64,000 nt of DNA from Hawksworthiomyces lignivorus (Eukaryota > Ascomycota > Sordariomycetes > Ophiostomatales > Ophiostomataceae), in contig NTMA01000023.1 of the NCBI GenBank assembly GCA_002917075.1, forward strand, positions 1 to 64,000, read 5' to 3'. A program made the translations under genes and the position numbers. Under the pieces are notes generated by a model, which had not been told where the DNA came from, did not search any database, and saw nothing but the letters and a program-made list of their open reading frames with translations. This document shows, in pieces, positions 40,944 to 52,485 of the stretch; the stretch's first letter is position 1; every line of letters starts with the position of its first letter.

Positions 40944-42707
40944 AGAGGGCAAAATTCTTGTTGTCAGCGGAGAGGAGGACATGAAGGCACGAAGGCATGA
41001 AGTCATGAAATATATGAGCATATAAGCGACTTGGACGACTTGGACGACTTGAAAGAACAAGAGAACAGACGGTCTACTACAGAACGACAGAACAACAAGC
41101 ATGTGAGACTGGATGCGTTCACCGCCAGCACGGTCCAGCGGACCACAATGCTGCGCGAGACTGTGATGCGTTTTGGCAGGTGCATGGCCTGGCCAAGTCG
41201 GCGTAGCTAAAATACAGTAGCGGGCAGAGTGTGGCAGTCTCTATTCAATGTCTCACCGACAGTATGGTCATTTTAGCATGTGAAAGATGATTACTCTTTG
41301 GCCGGAGGGAGGACAGAGACGGAAGCCGCGACATGCGCTCCGTGGGGGTTGACGTTTCTCAGAAGCACGCCTTCCTGGTTGAAACGTGTTTTATCGCAAC
41401 ATAAAGTGCCATGATGCCGGTAAATAATATCTGCATCAGGAAGGAAGAAAGCTACAAAAAACTAGCTATAAAACATAGTGCGTGCTTGGCTTCTGGGGAA
41501 AGAACAAGGAGAAAGAACAATGCTGCGTTTCTGTGTACATGCTCCAAGTAGAGATTGCGACGGTCGCTTGAGCGGCGTACGACTAGTTTGTGTGGGTCTC
41601 TTCTCCCGTGTCTACATACGCACAAGAGACTGTGTGCAGGCTCATATGACTTTGCGGCATACGAGTAAGCGCATTTCGTACAGTGTCTCCGGCAAGAACG
41701 AGATCCCTATGCCCCCCCAAGCTCATTGAATTTAAATCCGGGGAGAAACGTAAGCCCCAGTTTGTTGGACAGCACCCATGATTGGCCCTTCCGCGAACGG
41801 AATTTGGGGTAATAAATTTGTCGGAGCAAACAGGCAGGCCACTGCTACAGGGAGGCAGGCACACAGGCGGACAGGCTGTTCTTGCAGTCTAAACTTTTCA
41901 TTGCCGAAGTAGCGTAATAGTGGCTCGTGACCCTCCAACATTTCGCCGCTGCCCCCAGTAGCCCCAGAGAATGCATGCATCCATCTCCATACAGGAGAGG
42001 CCACACGACCATCAAGATCTTAGCAAGGGATCAAATAGGAAATAAGCACAACAAAAAGAGGGTGGGCTGCACAGACGGCCACGCCCGTTGCAGCGGAAGT
42101 TTATTCACCACCCCGTCTGGCCAGTATCTTCGTCATCGGCCTAAAAGACTTAAAACTGGGCACCTGGGACGACAATCGGATTTTCGGCGATGCTGAGCTA
42201 ACGACCCCTTGTCCTTGTCCAACTCTTCACCATTTCTTTTGTCCCTGCAATTTCCTCCTTATTTTTTTTTGGCTGACAATGGCATTGTTTTCCAGCCTCT
42301 TGGTATCGCATTTTCATCTCAACAGGCAATGATAACTGACTTCTATGTGGACGATCTGTGACACTGTCGTCAACGTCACGCAGCCACAACTGCCCAGCTT
42401 GTACCAGAAGTTGGCTACCTCACCGCCACCACTTAATCCTGAGACATTCGCCAGCCATTAGTACTCGCTTCTTGAACGTGTCTTAGCCGCTTTCTGTCCT
42501 TTCAGAACGAATACATTCACTTGCGAAGGAACGTCAAGAACGTCATTTCTACCCGTCTCTCGTTTCTCATGCTGCTTTTTCGCGTCTCCTTTTTTTCTAC
42601 TTGTCCTCCGTCACACATCCCCTTCCGGGATGTCCAGCTGTCTCGATCGGGTTTTATTTGAATGATCTCCGGCTGTAACTAGTACTTTTTTCTTTTTCCC
42701 TCTTCAT
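40944..42707. other. Intergenic region with short tandem repeats
   Basis: About 1.76 kb without a supported gene. A 9-bp unit GACTTGGAC is repeated nearly three times at 41028-41052. AGGCAGGC/ACAGGC-type short repeats occur near 41828-41880. The last 300 bases are T- and C-rich, typical of the promoter and leader of the lipase gene. Confidence 0.5.
41028..41052. repeat. 9-bp tandem repeat (GACTTGGAC), 2.7 copies
   Basis: Two exact and one partial copy of GACTTGGAC in non-coding sequence downstream of the second HET gene. Confidence 0.85.
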
Positions 42708-45700
42708 ATGAAGGGCCTCATATTGTTGCCGTCCGACGGCGACTCGGCAGCTGGCCATTTGCCGCCGCAGCATGGCATAGCCAACTTGACCGAAAAGGGG
42801 CAGCGTCTTCAATCTCCGGCATCGCCGGCTTCATCTGCTAATGTCGCGCGACGATTATCGTCGCTAGCTGGCCGCCTGTCCGATGCGCTCTATCTTGGCG
42901 TCGGCCCATCCAGGGCCGAGCGGCGCTTACTTCAGCTGCGCAATGAGCGCCAGCAGATTCTGGAATTGCGCATGGCTAATGTATGGTCTCTTGGCTCGCT
43001 GCTGTTTCCTTTTGAGTATGTACTGATTTTTCCGTCATTAGGCGACAACTTACAAAGAGTGGGAGGCAGCAGCGCGTCTGCTTGATGAGCTGGAAGAGCA
43101 TGAAGCGTGGAAATCCAACAATGACAGCGACGATTTTTACAATCCGGAGCTGATTCGCACGCGTCTTCAAGAACTTGAAGACGCCCGCATCTCGTCAGAT
43201 GTTCTTCGCATGATGCATCTAGTTCGCACCTCTCTGTCGCGCGACGTCGGCGGAATCAGCAGCGCCGGCCTCTACAGCCACTCCTATACTGGCACCAAGC
43301 ACCTCGTAGAGCGCTACGTCAAGGCGTCTGTCGACCTCATCCACGCTCTCGTCGACCGCACCCGCAGCGCAGCCGCTCTGCCCAAGGCCTTAACCCACCG
43401 TGAGATGCTGGACCAGCTGCTGCTGGCTCGCCGCAGCTACGGCCGCAGCGCTCTTGTTCTCAGCGGTGGGTCCGTGTACGGCATGGCGCACATCGGCGTG
43501 CTCAAGGCCTTGTTCGAGCGCCGCCTCCTGCCGCGCATCATCTCCGGCACCTCTGCAGGATCCATTGTCGCTGCGGTTGTCTGCGCGCGCACTGACGAGG
43601 AGATCCCGCTAGTGCTGGAGAAGTTTGCCCACGGCGATTTAGCTGTCTTTACCGACAAAGACAACCCAGACTCGTGGCTGACGCACATCAGTCGCGCAAT
43701 CCGCTACGGCGCCTGGCACGATAGCCGACATATTGCGCGAGTCATGCGCAATCTGCTCGGTGACATCACTTTCCAAGAGGCTTTCAATCGCACGCGCCGC
43801 ATTCTGAACATTACCGTATCATCCAAGCCCGGACTGCAGTTGCCGCCTTTGTTGAACTATTTAACCGCGCCAGACGTCATCATCTGGTCTGCCGTCGTTG
43901 CTTCCTGCTCGATTCCTGGTGTATTTGACCCCCGTCCACTGCTGGTCCGCGATGCAGGAACCGGTGAACATGTACCGTGGGATCCAGCCGAGCAGCTGTG
44001 GATTGACGGCTCATTAAACAACGACGTTCCTGTGGAACGGCTAGGCGAGATGCTGAACGTCAATCAGTTCATTGTGTCGCAGACGAATCCGCATATCGTT
44101 CTGTTCGTCACGAAAGATGAGAAGCTGGACATTCCTCACGAAGCTGGAAGCGGCTGCCATTCGTCGCAGGACAGCTCCTCCGCTGCCGCTCCTTCGATCA
44201 GCGACGTGCTGTACACTCTTGGATGGCTAGGCAAGTCAGAGGCTATCTACTATCTGCAGACCCTGGTAGATATGGGAATCTTCCGCGAGGGCCTCAGCAT
44301 GGTGCTCCAGATGCTCAACCAGCGGTATACGGCTGACATTAACATCTTGCCGCGCATGAGCCTCGCCTGGGGTACGAACCTCATCCGCAACCCGACGCCT
44401 GAGTTTATGCTGGAAGCGTGCAGCGTCGGCGAGCAGGCCACGTGGCCAAGCATCTCTCGCATCGAACAGGCCCTCGCTGTTGAACTGGCTCTGGACCGGG
44501 CCGTCCATACCTTGCGCGAGCGCATCGCGTTCAGCGACAGCCAGGTGAACTTGCGGCGATTCTTCACCGGCTCTTCCGAACTTGGCGTGTACAACAACAA
44601 TTTTATGAGCAGCGGCGCTGGGGGTTCTGGTGCATGCACCATCGACGGCAACGACGGCGACACCGACCCCACGTCAATCAACAACTTAATCCCTCCAATG
44701 GCTACAAGCACATCACCAGGAGCAGCAGCAGCAGCACTAGGCAGGTATGGCTCACCACTGGCTCGCCACCAACAGTCACAGCATTGGCACAAGAGGCGAG
44801 GATCTGGCGGCAGTATCCAACTGTCCGCCCGCCGCCGACATAATCGCTATGCGCTCGAGACCATCCTGAGCGAAGACGGCGGACTGGACTCTGACTGGGA
44901 TTACTCGGCTAGACAGCCATATGCAGACGTCGCTGATGTCTATTCGCTAGCAAGCCGTCGCGGCCTAACAGACATGAACTTGTCAGAGCTCTTGGACAAC
45001 AACAGGATGGCGTCGCCCAAGACGACCCGCGGTAGTAGCCACAGCATGTCTCCTTTGGTGCCGCAGATTCCAGGCGAGCATCGCCGCGTTGGCCTATCGT
45101 ATCGTAGCGGAGTAAAGCAAAACAGCTTGCAACAGTTACCAATGACGCCGTCGGCCAGCAGGTCACATTCTCAAGGCCTCTCGCCTAACACTTCCTTTTT
45201 CCGGAAAAGCTCTGACGCCGGAGTTGAGTATGGCGGCAATATTGAAAATAGCAGTTTCATACCATTTTCGGCTATAAACGACAACAATATTGATGACGCG
45301 GATGATGACGGGGACGAGGACGAGTCTCCACTGCTTCAAATGAGGTCTCAGCGCCCGCAGCGGCGACGCAGATCCTCCTCGGCTTCTTCGGCCGTGTCGG
45401 CCATATCGGCAGCGGCCGTGGCAGCGGTCTCTAGGGCCCACCAGGCCGTGCTGCAGGCAGTTGGCGGGTTGACACCCGCAGCGCAACAATCACAACAAGC
45501 AACGCCTGTACCATCTATGCCTCTAGCGCCTGCTGCCGAGGGAGTCTCAGCCATTAACTGGGGCTCCGGAATTATGAATCACCGCCAGACGGACGATTCA
45601 GAAGAGGCGGATGACTTGGACGAGGATGAAGACAACACTAGTGGCGACTCCGATCCGTACGAAGATATCCGCGCGCCAAAGCAGATGCAGCAGCAACAGC

Positions 45701-45972
45701 AACAGCAACGACGGATACCCCTTCACCATCCAGCACCAAGACGGCGTTTAATGCAGCGGTCAAGATCCGTCCCAGCACTGGCTCTTGGAATCGAGCCGAT
45801 CGGACGGAGCAAAAAAGAGTCGTCGCCACGAACACCGTCGCCAGTATCACCGCGTGATGATTCTCACGCATCGGTCGGGCAGGATCACACAGATGACGAG
45901 TCTATGAACGGCGACAATGCAAAGGCAGAAGGAGATGGCGGTTTAGACGTTTTCACGTCTCACGTTGAATGA
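42708..45972 (+). CDS. Patatin-type triacylglycerol lipase (Tgl3/4/5-like)
   Basis: Two exons, 42708-42980 and 43042-45972, with a 61-nt intron (GTATGG...CATTAG), give 1067 residues. The enzyme hydrolyses stored triacylglycerol, or acts as phospholipase/acyltransferase, at lipid droplets. A DUF3336-type region (about 85-215) precedes the patatin domain: oxyanion loop GGSVYG at 233-238, nucleophile Ser262 in GTSAG and the catalytic Asp413 in WIDGSLNNDVP, preceded by ASCSIPGVF. From about 610 onward the protein is a disordered tail of more than 400 residues with poly-Ser, acidic blocks, a Gln run and many SP/TP sites suited to phosphoregulation. The ATG at 42708 follows a CT-rich leader. The stop is TGA followed by CTAG, and the same frame continues for 61 codons to a TAG at 46158 (separate entry). 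Ordinary translation would end at 45972. Confidence 0.92.
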
Positions 45973-46158
45973 CTAGCCGTCGATGAAGGGCCATCCCAAG
46001 ATTTACAGCAGAGTGACTCGAGCGGATGGCACAGCGGCATAGAAGACAGCGACAGCAGCAGAAACGATGCCGAAACTATGCGGCACAGTCATGTTGCAGG
46101 GGACCGGTCGCCGAGTGAAGACGAAGACGACGCACGCGGTTCATGGATGGGCTGGTAG
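45973..46158 (+). other. In-frame C-terminal extension after a UGA-CUA-G stop (candidate readthrough)
   Basis: Directly after the lipase TGA (45970-45972) the frame stays open for 61 sense codons, closing at TAG 46156-46158. The added peptide is rich in Asp, Glu and Ser, like the tail before it, and ends in an acidic block followed by SWMGW. The stop context UGA CUA G is the strongest known leaky context and is used by fungal PGK/GAPDH and mammalian LDHB/MDH1 to make extended isoforms. The extension has no SKL-type peroxisomal signal. Alternatives are a recent nonsense mutation (for example CGA to TGA) or a sequencing error. The readthrough interpretation is inferred; the motif and open frame are seen. 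Confidence 0.6.
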
Positions 46159-46912
46159 CAGCTCCCAGAGGCATATTTTATACCATATTTTGCATCAGAC
46201 ATAAACAGGCAACTGTAACGGGTCATATGAAACATTCAGGGAGCATTCAGGGCAACAAGCATTTCAGAGTTACATCCCATGTCAGGCTCCTGCTGAGTGG
46301 TGGCATGAATGAGAGCATATCAGGGACTTTGCATGGAGCATTCTAGGATAGTGCATTCTCAGATGATTTTGAAGATACCTCGTATTTCAGTTCAATAGAG
46401 TTCTTATTCTTTCTAGAAGAAATGCTTGGTTCCATGGTCTCATTTAGCAAGCCACCATTGTTTCTTATATGGTCGTCTATTTATATGCGTTGGTGACAAG
46501 CGTGTATTGTTACACTTAAATGAAATGGAGAAATCATGTAACATTAGATAGCGTATCATGCGTTATGTAGCATAAACTGAGAGCTTTTAATCTGAGTACA
46601 ATCCCCCCCCTCCTTCTCCAATGACCTGGGCTCTCGTTGTGAGCATAATGCTGAAGTGAAATACGGGCCAAATTAACCAAATAACATTGGCTCAAGGTGA
46701 GCCTCTAATTCTATAAAAACACCAATCTCGATGGATTGTTTCTGCGTTGCTAAACTACCGTTTCGTCGGAAAGATGCGGGCTTTCTATCGCTCATCAAAA
46801 CATTCGCTCTTGTGGTCGACGCAAACAAGAAACAAATAGAAACGGAATGGAAGGAGGGACAAGGGCACAAATGCTTAAAAGAGGGCATACCCTATTGCGA
46901 CTCTGCCCAACC
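46159..46912. other. Convergent intergenic spacer
   Basis: About 750 bp between the convergent lipase and hydrolase genes. It is AT-rich (3' regions), with a C8 run near 46604. Nothing else is seen. Confidence 0.5.
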
Positions 46913-48602
46913 TCACTCCGGCGCTGTCACCTCCGTAGAAAAAGCCCTCACGGCCTCCTGCAACTGGTACAGCGTGCGTCCCTCTATCCAGAAGTGGCCC
47001 GCCGTGGGCACCTCCAGAACACGGAAAGGCGCACGTTTCGGGTTTCCACCGCCGTTCTTGGGCGCGTTGGCTGCCGCCTTTATCTGGCTAGCTTCTGCGA
47101 GGCGTGCCGTCCACTGACGCGCCCTCTTGGTGGACACGAAAGTGTCGGCGTCGCCGTAGGCAACGAGCGTGGGGTTCGCGATCAGCTTGGCCTCGACAGC
47201 GTTATGTGCGGTTGCTGTCGCCGCCGCTTCCGCCGACGATGCCGCTGCGACTTTGTCCGTTTCCTCCCGGCTACCGACGCCAAGCTCGGCAGACACTGAA
47301 CTTTTCCGCCGCGCAAAGAGGCCGCCGCCGGCCGCCGGGCTCCAGGACATCATGGCCAGGTTGGTCAGCAGGCCCACGGGCGGCGACACGAGGATGTATG
47401 CGGGGCGGACGGCCGGCAGGTACGAGAGGACCGGCAGGGTGTCGTCCTCGGCAGACTTGTCTTGTTTGGTCTCTTTTGGCGGCTCCTGGGCGGTGGCGGC
47501 CGCCTCCTCGGCCCCTCCGTCGCGGCTGCCACTTCCGCGCACCCGCGTCAGCATGGCCGATACGCTTCGGCGCTTCTCGCCACCTGGGGAGCCGAGACGA
47601 GGGTGGTGGTGGTGCAGAGCGAGGCCGTGGCCGTGGCCGTGGCCGGGGTCGCCGGACCGCCGCAGGCCGTCAAAGCTGCGGCGCAGTCCGCCACCGCTGC
47701 TGCCTTCGTGGCTCCTCCGCCGAGAGGAGCCGTCGGCGTCGCCGGCGCCGCCGGCGCGCACGCCCATGCTGATGCGGGCCTCGCTGCGGCGGCCGGCGCT
47801 GCGCGTGGGCGAGGCGGGATCCGTCCCCCCCCGCCGTAGGCGACAGCAAGCTGACGCGCTTGGCCTTGGCGGCCGCCTCCTCGCGCGCCGCGCGGCAGTC
47901 GGCAAACTCGGCGTTCTGGATCGTGGCCCAGCGCGCGGCGCGCCGCCGCACCTCGGCGGCGGACGAGCTCCGCGCTGGGCGCGCAAAGCGGGCCAGGACG
48001 GCGGCCAGCGGCGGCAGCAGCGACGCGGTCACCATGGCGCCGTAGGAGTAGCCGGCGCACAGGAAGACGGGCGGCAGCGAAGGCGGCGGCGGCGGCGGCG
48101 GTCGTGCCGCCGCCTCTGCCTCTGCCCCGGCCTCCGCAGCCGCCACCGCCGCACTCGCTCCGTACGGGTCCAGCGAGTGCACAAAGTAATACAGGAAGCC
48201 CACGATGGCCATGTAGTCGCCGGCCTCAGGCTTGGCCGTCCAGGACGTGCGCCCCGCCGGCCGTTTGCCGGCGCCGCGGAAGTTGAAGGTGGCCACGACA
48301 AACTGGTCGCCGGCGTCCCGGTGCTGCGCGTGCTGCGCGTGCTGTCCTTCCAGCAGCGCCTTGACCACGGTCTTCACGACCGGGTCGTTGTAGTTCCCGC
48401 CCAGGGGCGCGTAAGGGTGGGCCACCACGGCGGCGTGACCCCGCCAGCGGGCGCCCGCCGCAGAGAGCGAGTTGGCCGCAGAGAGCGACGTCGATGCAGC
48501 CGCTAGGACGGACGGTGGAAAGTACACGCGGCAGTCGAGAGGGATGCCGTCGTGCAGACTGGGCAGGGTGAGGGAGAGGATCGGATCCGGGAGGGGATCC
48601 AT
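46913..48602 (-). pseudogene. Alpha/beta hydrolase (COG2945-like) split by a +1 frameshift at a G8 run
   Basis: Start ATG at 48602, stop at 46913; with one base removed the product would be 562 residues. The N-terminal frame carries the core strand HAAVVAHPYAPLGGNYNDP, the FNFRGAG motif and the nucleophile elbow GYSYGAM. The C-terminal frame carries YGDADTFV with the acid residue and TAGHFW with the catalytic His. The two halves of one catalytic triad therefore lie in different frames. They overlap around a G8 run (minus strand; C8 at 47825-47832), and seven Gs would join them exactly. Between the halves is a long disordered insertion rich in Arg, Ser, Gly and His (GHGHGHG, HHHH). Relatives are small intracellular hydrolases of unknown substrate. 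It could be a real frameshift, strain polymorphism or sequencing error; I call it broken as written. Confidence 0.8.
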
Positions 48603-49456
48603 GGCTGAAGGGCACAGGCTGCGGCTGTGAGGGAATGCGTGCAGAGAGGGAGAGAAGCAGTCTCGCTGCCGTAGCTCGCTTCTCGAAAGCGTATCGTAGG
48701 TAGCAAAGTTTGAGAGATGTGGTCGAGTTCGAGTGAGAACGGCCTGCGCGCTCACTTGCCTCCTGGCGGAGGCTCGTTTCTCTTTATCAGCTTTGCGCAG
48801 TCAAGAGGAAAGAAGTTGCAAAAAGCTATAACAGATCGTCCAGGGAAGCCTTGGCGACCACCCTGGAGCCGAATTGCGCTTCCAGGATCGGCAGATAGGT
48901 ATATGTGTGGCTGTGTGAGCTGTGTTGTCTGCTGGTATCGCTTGAGTGCCGTTTGTCGACATCGTCAGCGCCTCGCATTCGGAAAGTTGGCGGGGCGGCA
49001 GGCGCAAGGCAGCTATCTCTTAGAGCGCGCTCAAGCGCGTTCTTGTGACGCTGATTGGCCGCTTCATTTAAGCTGCTGCCAGTGGATTCATAGCTGACGT
49101 CAGTGCAACGAGGCTGAATTACAGGGCTCCGTCTGGGCAGGTCGCCCTGTAATACGGAGTAATTGCACTTTCTTTTAATAGACTTGTCTCTGAAGAGTTG
49201 CATTAGGTTCATAGAAAAGGAGAAGGACAAACGAGATGACCATGCCAAAGTGTACGTTGTAATTTTATATGTTTTAAATACATCCCTGAATGATAACGCC
49301 GTTTTCCGTTTCTTTTCTTTTTTTCTATTTTGACTCTAAAACTATAAGATGCGATGTTGTATGGGCCAGTTTACGCGACCAAAGGCAGAGACTTGCAGTG
49401 TCGTGAAAACAGCTGCAGTGTGCATCTTTTTGGATGTTTTCCTATTTCTGCTTCCT
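48603..49456. other. Intergenic spacer between two minus-strand genes
   Basis: About 850 bp. It contains the promoter of the frameshifted hydrolase, with a CCAAT box on the minus strand at 49051-49058 and TTAAAT just downstream of it, and the 3' region of the SurE gene. The hydrolase frame is open upstream to 48755. Confidence 0.5.
49051..49073 (-). promoter_or_regulatory. CCAAT box upstream of the hydrolase
   Basis: GGCCAATCAG on the minus strand about 450 bp before the hydrolase ATG, the same GGCCAATCA core as at 15656 and 19088. A TTAAAT element lies in the adjacent bases. Function is inferred from the motif. Confidence 0.3.
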
Positions 49457-50754
49457 TTAAAGACACACGACAAAACCTGCAACGCTCGCCAGCAAGACAA
49501 ACAACGAAGATGAGACCTGACGGTTGATGCTGGCAGCGCCTGATTTGGAGGCAGCCGACGTTGCGGCGTTGGTGCTTCTGCTGGAGCTGCCGCCGCCGGT
49601 GCCCGTGCCGCTCGTGCCCTTGACGCTAGCGTTGGCTCCCAGCCCGCCCACCAGGTGGGCGTCGTGAAGCTGCTGCACGATGCTCGGCAGCAAGCTGCTG
49701 GCGGTAGGCGCGGTGCCGCTACCGCCCATGCCCAGCGGCGCGTCGTAGTCGGCGGTGAAGAGCACGACAGAGCTCTTGCAGCCGCTGCCGAGCACGTCGT
49801 CCTCGCCGGGCAGGGCGCAGTCGCCGTTGACGCAGGCGCCGACGCCGGCGGCGGCGACGTTGGCAGTGCTGAAGAGGCCCGAGTCGCTGTGGAAGACGGC
49901 CTTGTTGGACAGGGCGCCGCCGCCGGCCATGCGCGCCTGCACAAAGGGCGGGTTGACGCAGTCGGCGCCCGTGAAGCTGGTGATGAGTGGCATGTTGACG
50001 CTGACGCCATAGCCGAGCGGCAGCACGCGCCCGCCCGTCGCGTTGCCCGCGGCCTTTGTCGTCGCGTGGTCGATAAACGCCTGCGCCAGCCGCGCCGCCA
50101 GCCGGCCCATGATGGTGGCCGGGTCCTGCAGGCCGGCGGGCGTCGACGTGTTTGTCCAGTAGTATGGCGTGTGCGTGCCGTAGGCGCCGGCGAAGGCCAT
50201 GGCGGGCACGCCGCGCCCGATCGCCGTGTAGGCCGCGCCCATGGTGCCCGACATAGTGTAGAGAAAGGGCCCGTCGTTGAAGCCGTAGTTAGGGCCTGCC
50301 ATGACTAGGTCGGGCGCGCCGAAGCCGGCAAACCTCGGCAGCACATAGTCCAGCGCCACCAGCACCTGCGCGGCCGGCGAGCCGTCGTAGTACCAGATGT
50401 GGTCATCCGCCGGGTCGCGCCCGATGGACGGCGCGCCGGCCTTGACGATGCCAAACTCTGTATCCGCCGCCAGCTTGGCGCTGCTGGCCATGACGAGGCG
50501 CCCGCCCTGGCCGGACTGGTCGCTGCTCGAGGCCACGATGTAGCAGTTGTGGCCGAGCGCCTTCATAGACTTGTACATCTCGCGGATGTTGGCCGTGCCG
50601 AAGCCGTCATCGTTCTGTCCCGTTAGTCAAAGAGAAACAGCGCCATCATGCTCATTCCGAGTAAAACAACAAGTCTTACAGTTATGAGAATATTGAGCCC
50701 CTTAGCGCTGGCTGTCAGAGTGGCCAATGCCGCAAAGAAAGACGGCAACTGCAT
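49457..50754 (-). CDS. Secreted SurE-type acid phosphatase / 5'-nucleotidase, GPI-anchored
   Basis: Two exons, 50754-50680 and 50614-49457, with a 65-nt intron (GTAAGA...GGACAG), give 410 residues. The SurE family removes phosphate from nucleoside monophosphates and other small phosphates using a divalent metal. A signal peptide (MQLPSFFAALATLTASA) is followed at once by the metal-binding NDDG motif at about 26-29, formed across the splice junction. The SSSDQSG loop and the AGPNYGFNDG motif follow. Six or more cysteines near the C-terminal half suit an extracellular protein. The end is a classic GPI signal: a Gly/Ser/Thr-rich linker, small residues as the probable attachment site, then a hydrophobic tail (SSLFVLLASVAGFVVCL). 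The mature protein should sit on the outer plasma membrane or cell wall and may scavenge phosphate. The frame starting at 50578 lacks the motif, so the spliced start is right. Confidence 0.92.
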
Positions 50755-52392
50755 GGTGCGAGAAGCAAGGCTGTGAGGCAGAAAAGCAAAAGAGGCGAAA
50801 AGAAAAGGCGAAGAAGGAGAAGGGAGACATAAGCTGAGAAAAATGCCAAGAGAAGCAAAAAGCTTGAGCTGCTACAATAAACCCAGACCCGAATAAGACG
50901 TGCTTGACATGACCGCATATTTCTTTCGCTTTCTTAGCCTTCTTCTATTTCGTTCTTTTCAGTCTTCCTTACATTAATTCCTTTCCACTGGCAGACATTT
51001 GCGAGTGATTTGCCGAGCACGATGTAAGTTCACTCATCCGCGTGCGTCTCCGCATTGTCCCATGGACCAAGATTCTGGATCGTTTTGCATAAAGTGATGT
51101 CTCCGCTTCATTTACTACTTGTCTTCTTTCTCTTTTCCCTTATAATTCTCATTGCCTCGCGCAAAACAATTCAAATTTGAGACATACAATTCAAGAGAGC
51201 GCAGCCGCATAGAACCAACCCAGTCGCACGTGCTCAGTTGCCCCTTTCTGCAGCTTTCCTAGTTTTGGGGGATCTCGTTTTGCCTCTTTTGGATGCGGGG
51301 GCAACGAGCAAAAAAGACGATTGTGTAATAATACTGGGCTCCTAAGTAAGATACACAGCAGACAGTAGTGATAAACAGTACATTGCAGCAATGTCCCGGC
51401 GGCTCTCTGTTAATGACTGTCTTGCCGTTTCCGTTTTGTGTCGCATATCTACCAATGCTTCAGAGCGCACATGCTAAAAAAGTACTAGACTGGAATCACT
51501 GTAACGCAATTAAAACAGTCCGACGACAGAGACTTCGGTTTAAGCCTGAAAACAACAATAGGTTGTGTGAGAATGGCAAGACCTAAACCATACAAGAAGA
51601 TTCGCACCAAAAACTTACGGCGCTCTTCGTCTTGGCACTTGTACGAAAGAAACACGACCGCAGGCAAGATTGGGAGCAGGTTTATTTTAGCTTCATGTAC
51701 TCTCCCTCCTTGTTTTGTCCCTTTTTGCTTCTTACCTATGAAATACATCATCTAAGCTGCTCTTATGGTGTAGATCCATTTATATTTCGAATGAACTACC
51801 TTTGGTTATGCCGGAAGCCAGTAATTCTAGGCAAAATCGGAATCAGCCATGAGCAATCTGTATCTCCATTGTTTCCGTTACTTTTGCGGTGGGTAAACAA
51901 CGCTTAAGCCAGATTTAATTTCTTTTTAGAGGTTTTTCAAAGAATCAAGATTTGGGTTGGACTTTTTTTTTTTTCATTATTTCTTTAACGTAGGGCATGA
52001 ATCTTCAAATTTCGTTGCTGTATGCTACGACCCGCCCTGAAGGCCATCGCTGCCATGGCGCATGCGGCTCTCCTTGCTCTGACAAGATGCTCATGCTCCA
52101 CTTGAAATGATTTTCTAATATTCCTTTTTATGGCCAAGCACGTAGAAACCTGTGGGATGTGGCAATAAGTAACCGCCGGCCACAGATGACAAACTGTCGT
52201 GTAGTGAGTTCTCCTGTTAGAGCATCGGGTCCGGCTTTGCGCATAACATCTGTCGAGCCAGTTGCCGCCTCATTTCACAGGGGATAAATTCATGGTTTCT
52301 AGGAGATACTGTAATACCCAGTCGCTCAATTTAGTTAATCCTAGCTATCTGGATTTTCTTTTCATATTTAGAACAAAAAAAAGAATTGAATT
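50755..52392. other. Intergenic region between the SurE gene and tRNA-Ala
   Basis: About 1.6 kb, AT-rich with many short homopolymers (for example a T-run at 51963-51974). Small frames around 51370-51910 on both strands have no family resemblance. No gene is supported. Confidence 0.5.
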
Positions 52393-52474
52393 TGGATATA
52401 TCCGGAATCGAACCGGAGGCCTCTCGCAGGCTCGCTCATGCGAAGCGAGCGCTCTACCCCTGAGCTATATACCC
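52393..52474 (-). tRNA. tRNA-Ala (anticodon CGC) with a 10-nt intron
   Basis: The cloverleaf is complete on the minus strand: acceptor GGGTATA pairing with TATATCC, D arm GCTC/GAGC, anticodon arm CTCGC-TTCGCAT-GCGAG, variable AGGCC and T arm TCCGG-TTCGATT-CCGGA, with discriminator A at 52393. The third acceptor pair is G-T, the G3:U70 identity element of tRNA-Ala, which independently supports the anticodon. A 10-nt intron (TGAGCGAGCC) sits at the canonical position between 37 and 38. The intron repeats GCGAG and so can pair with the 5' side of the anticodon stem. The gene decodes GCG, a codon common in the GC-rich genes nearby. Confidence 0.95.
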
Positions 52475-52485
52475 GAGTTGGATGA

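Noticed and set aside
45970..45972. TGA as a selenocysteine codon in the lipase
   Set aside because: Most fungi, including Ascomycota, lack the selenocysteine machinery, and the site is in a disordered tail with no redox role. Readthrough or mutation explains it better.
45940..45990. A short intron removing the lipase TGA
   Set aside because: The available GT...AG pairs around the stop would give introns under 40 nt without a branch site, below the size of every other intron here.
47169..48506. A 445-codon plus-strand frame opposite the frameshifted hydrolase
   Set aside because: GC-rich sequence keeps antisense frames open. The product is Arg/Gly/Ala/Pro-rich noise, whereas the minus strand carries the hydrolase catalytic motifs.
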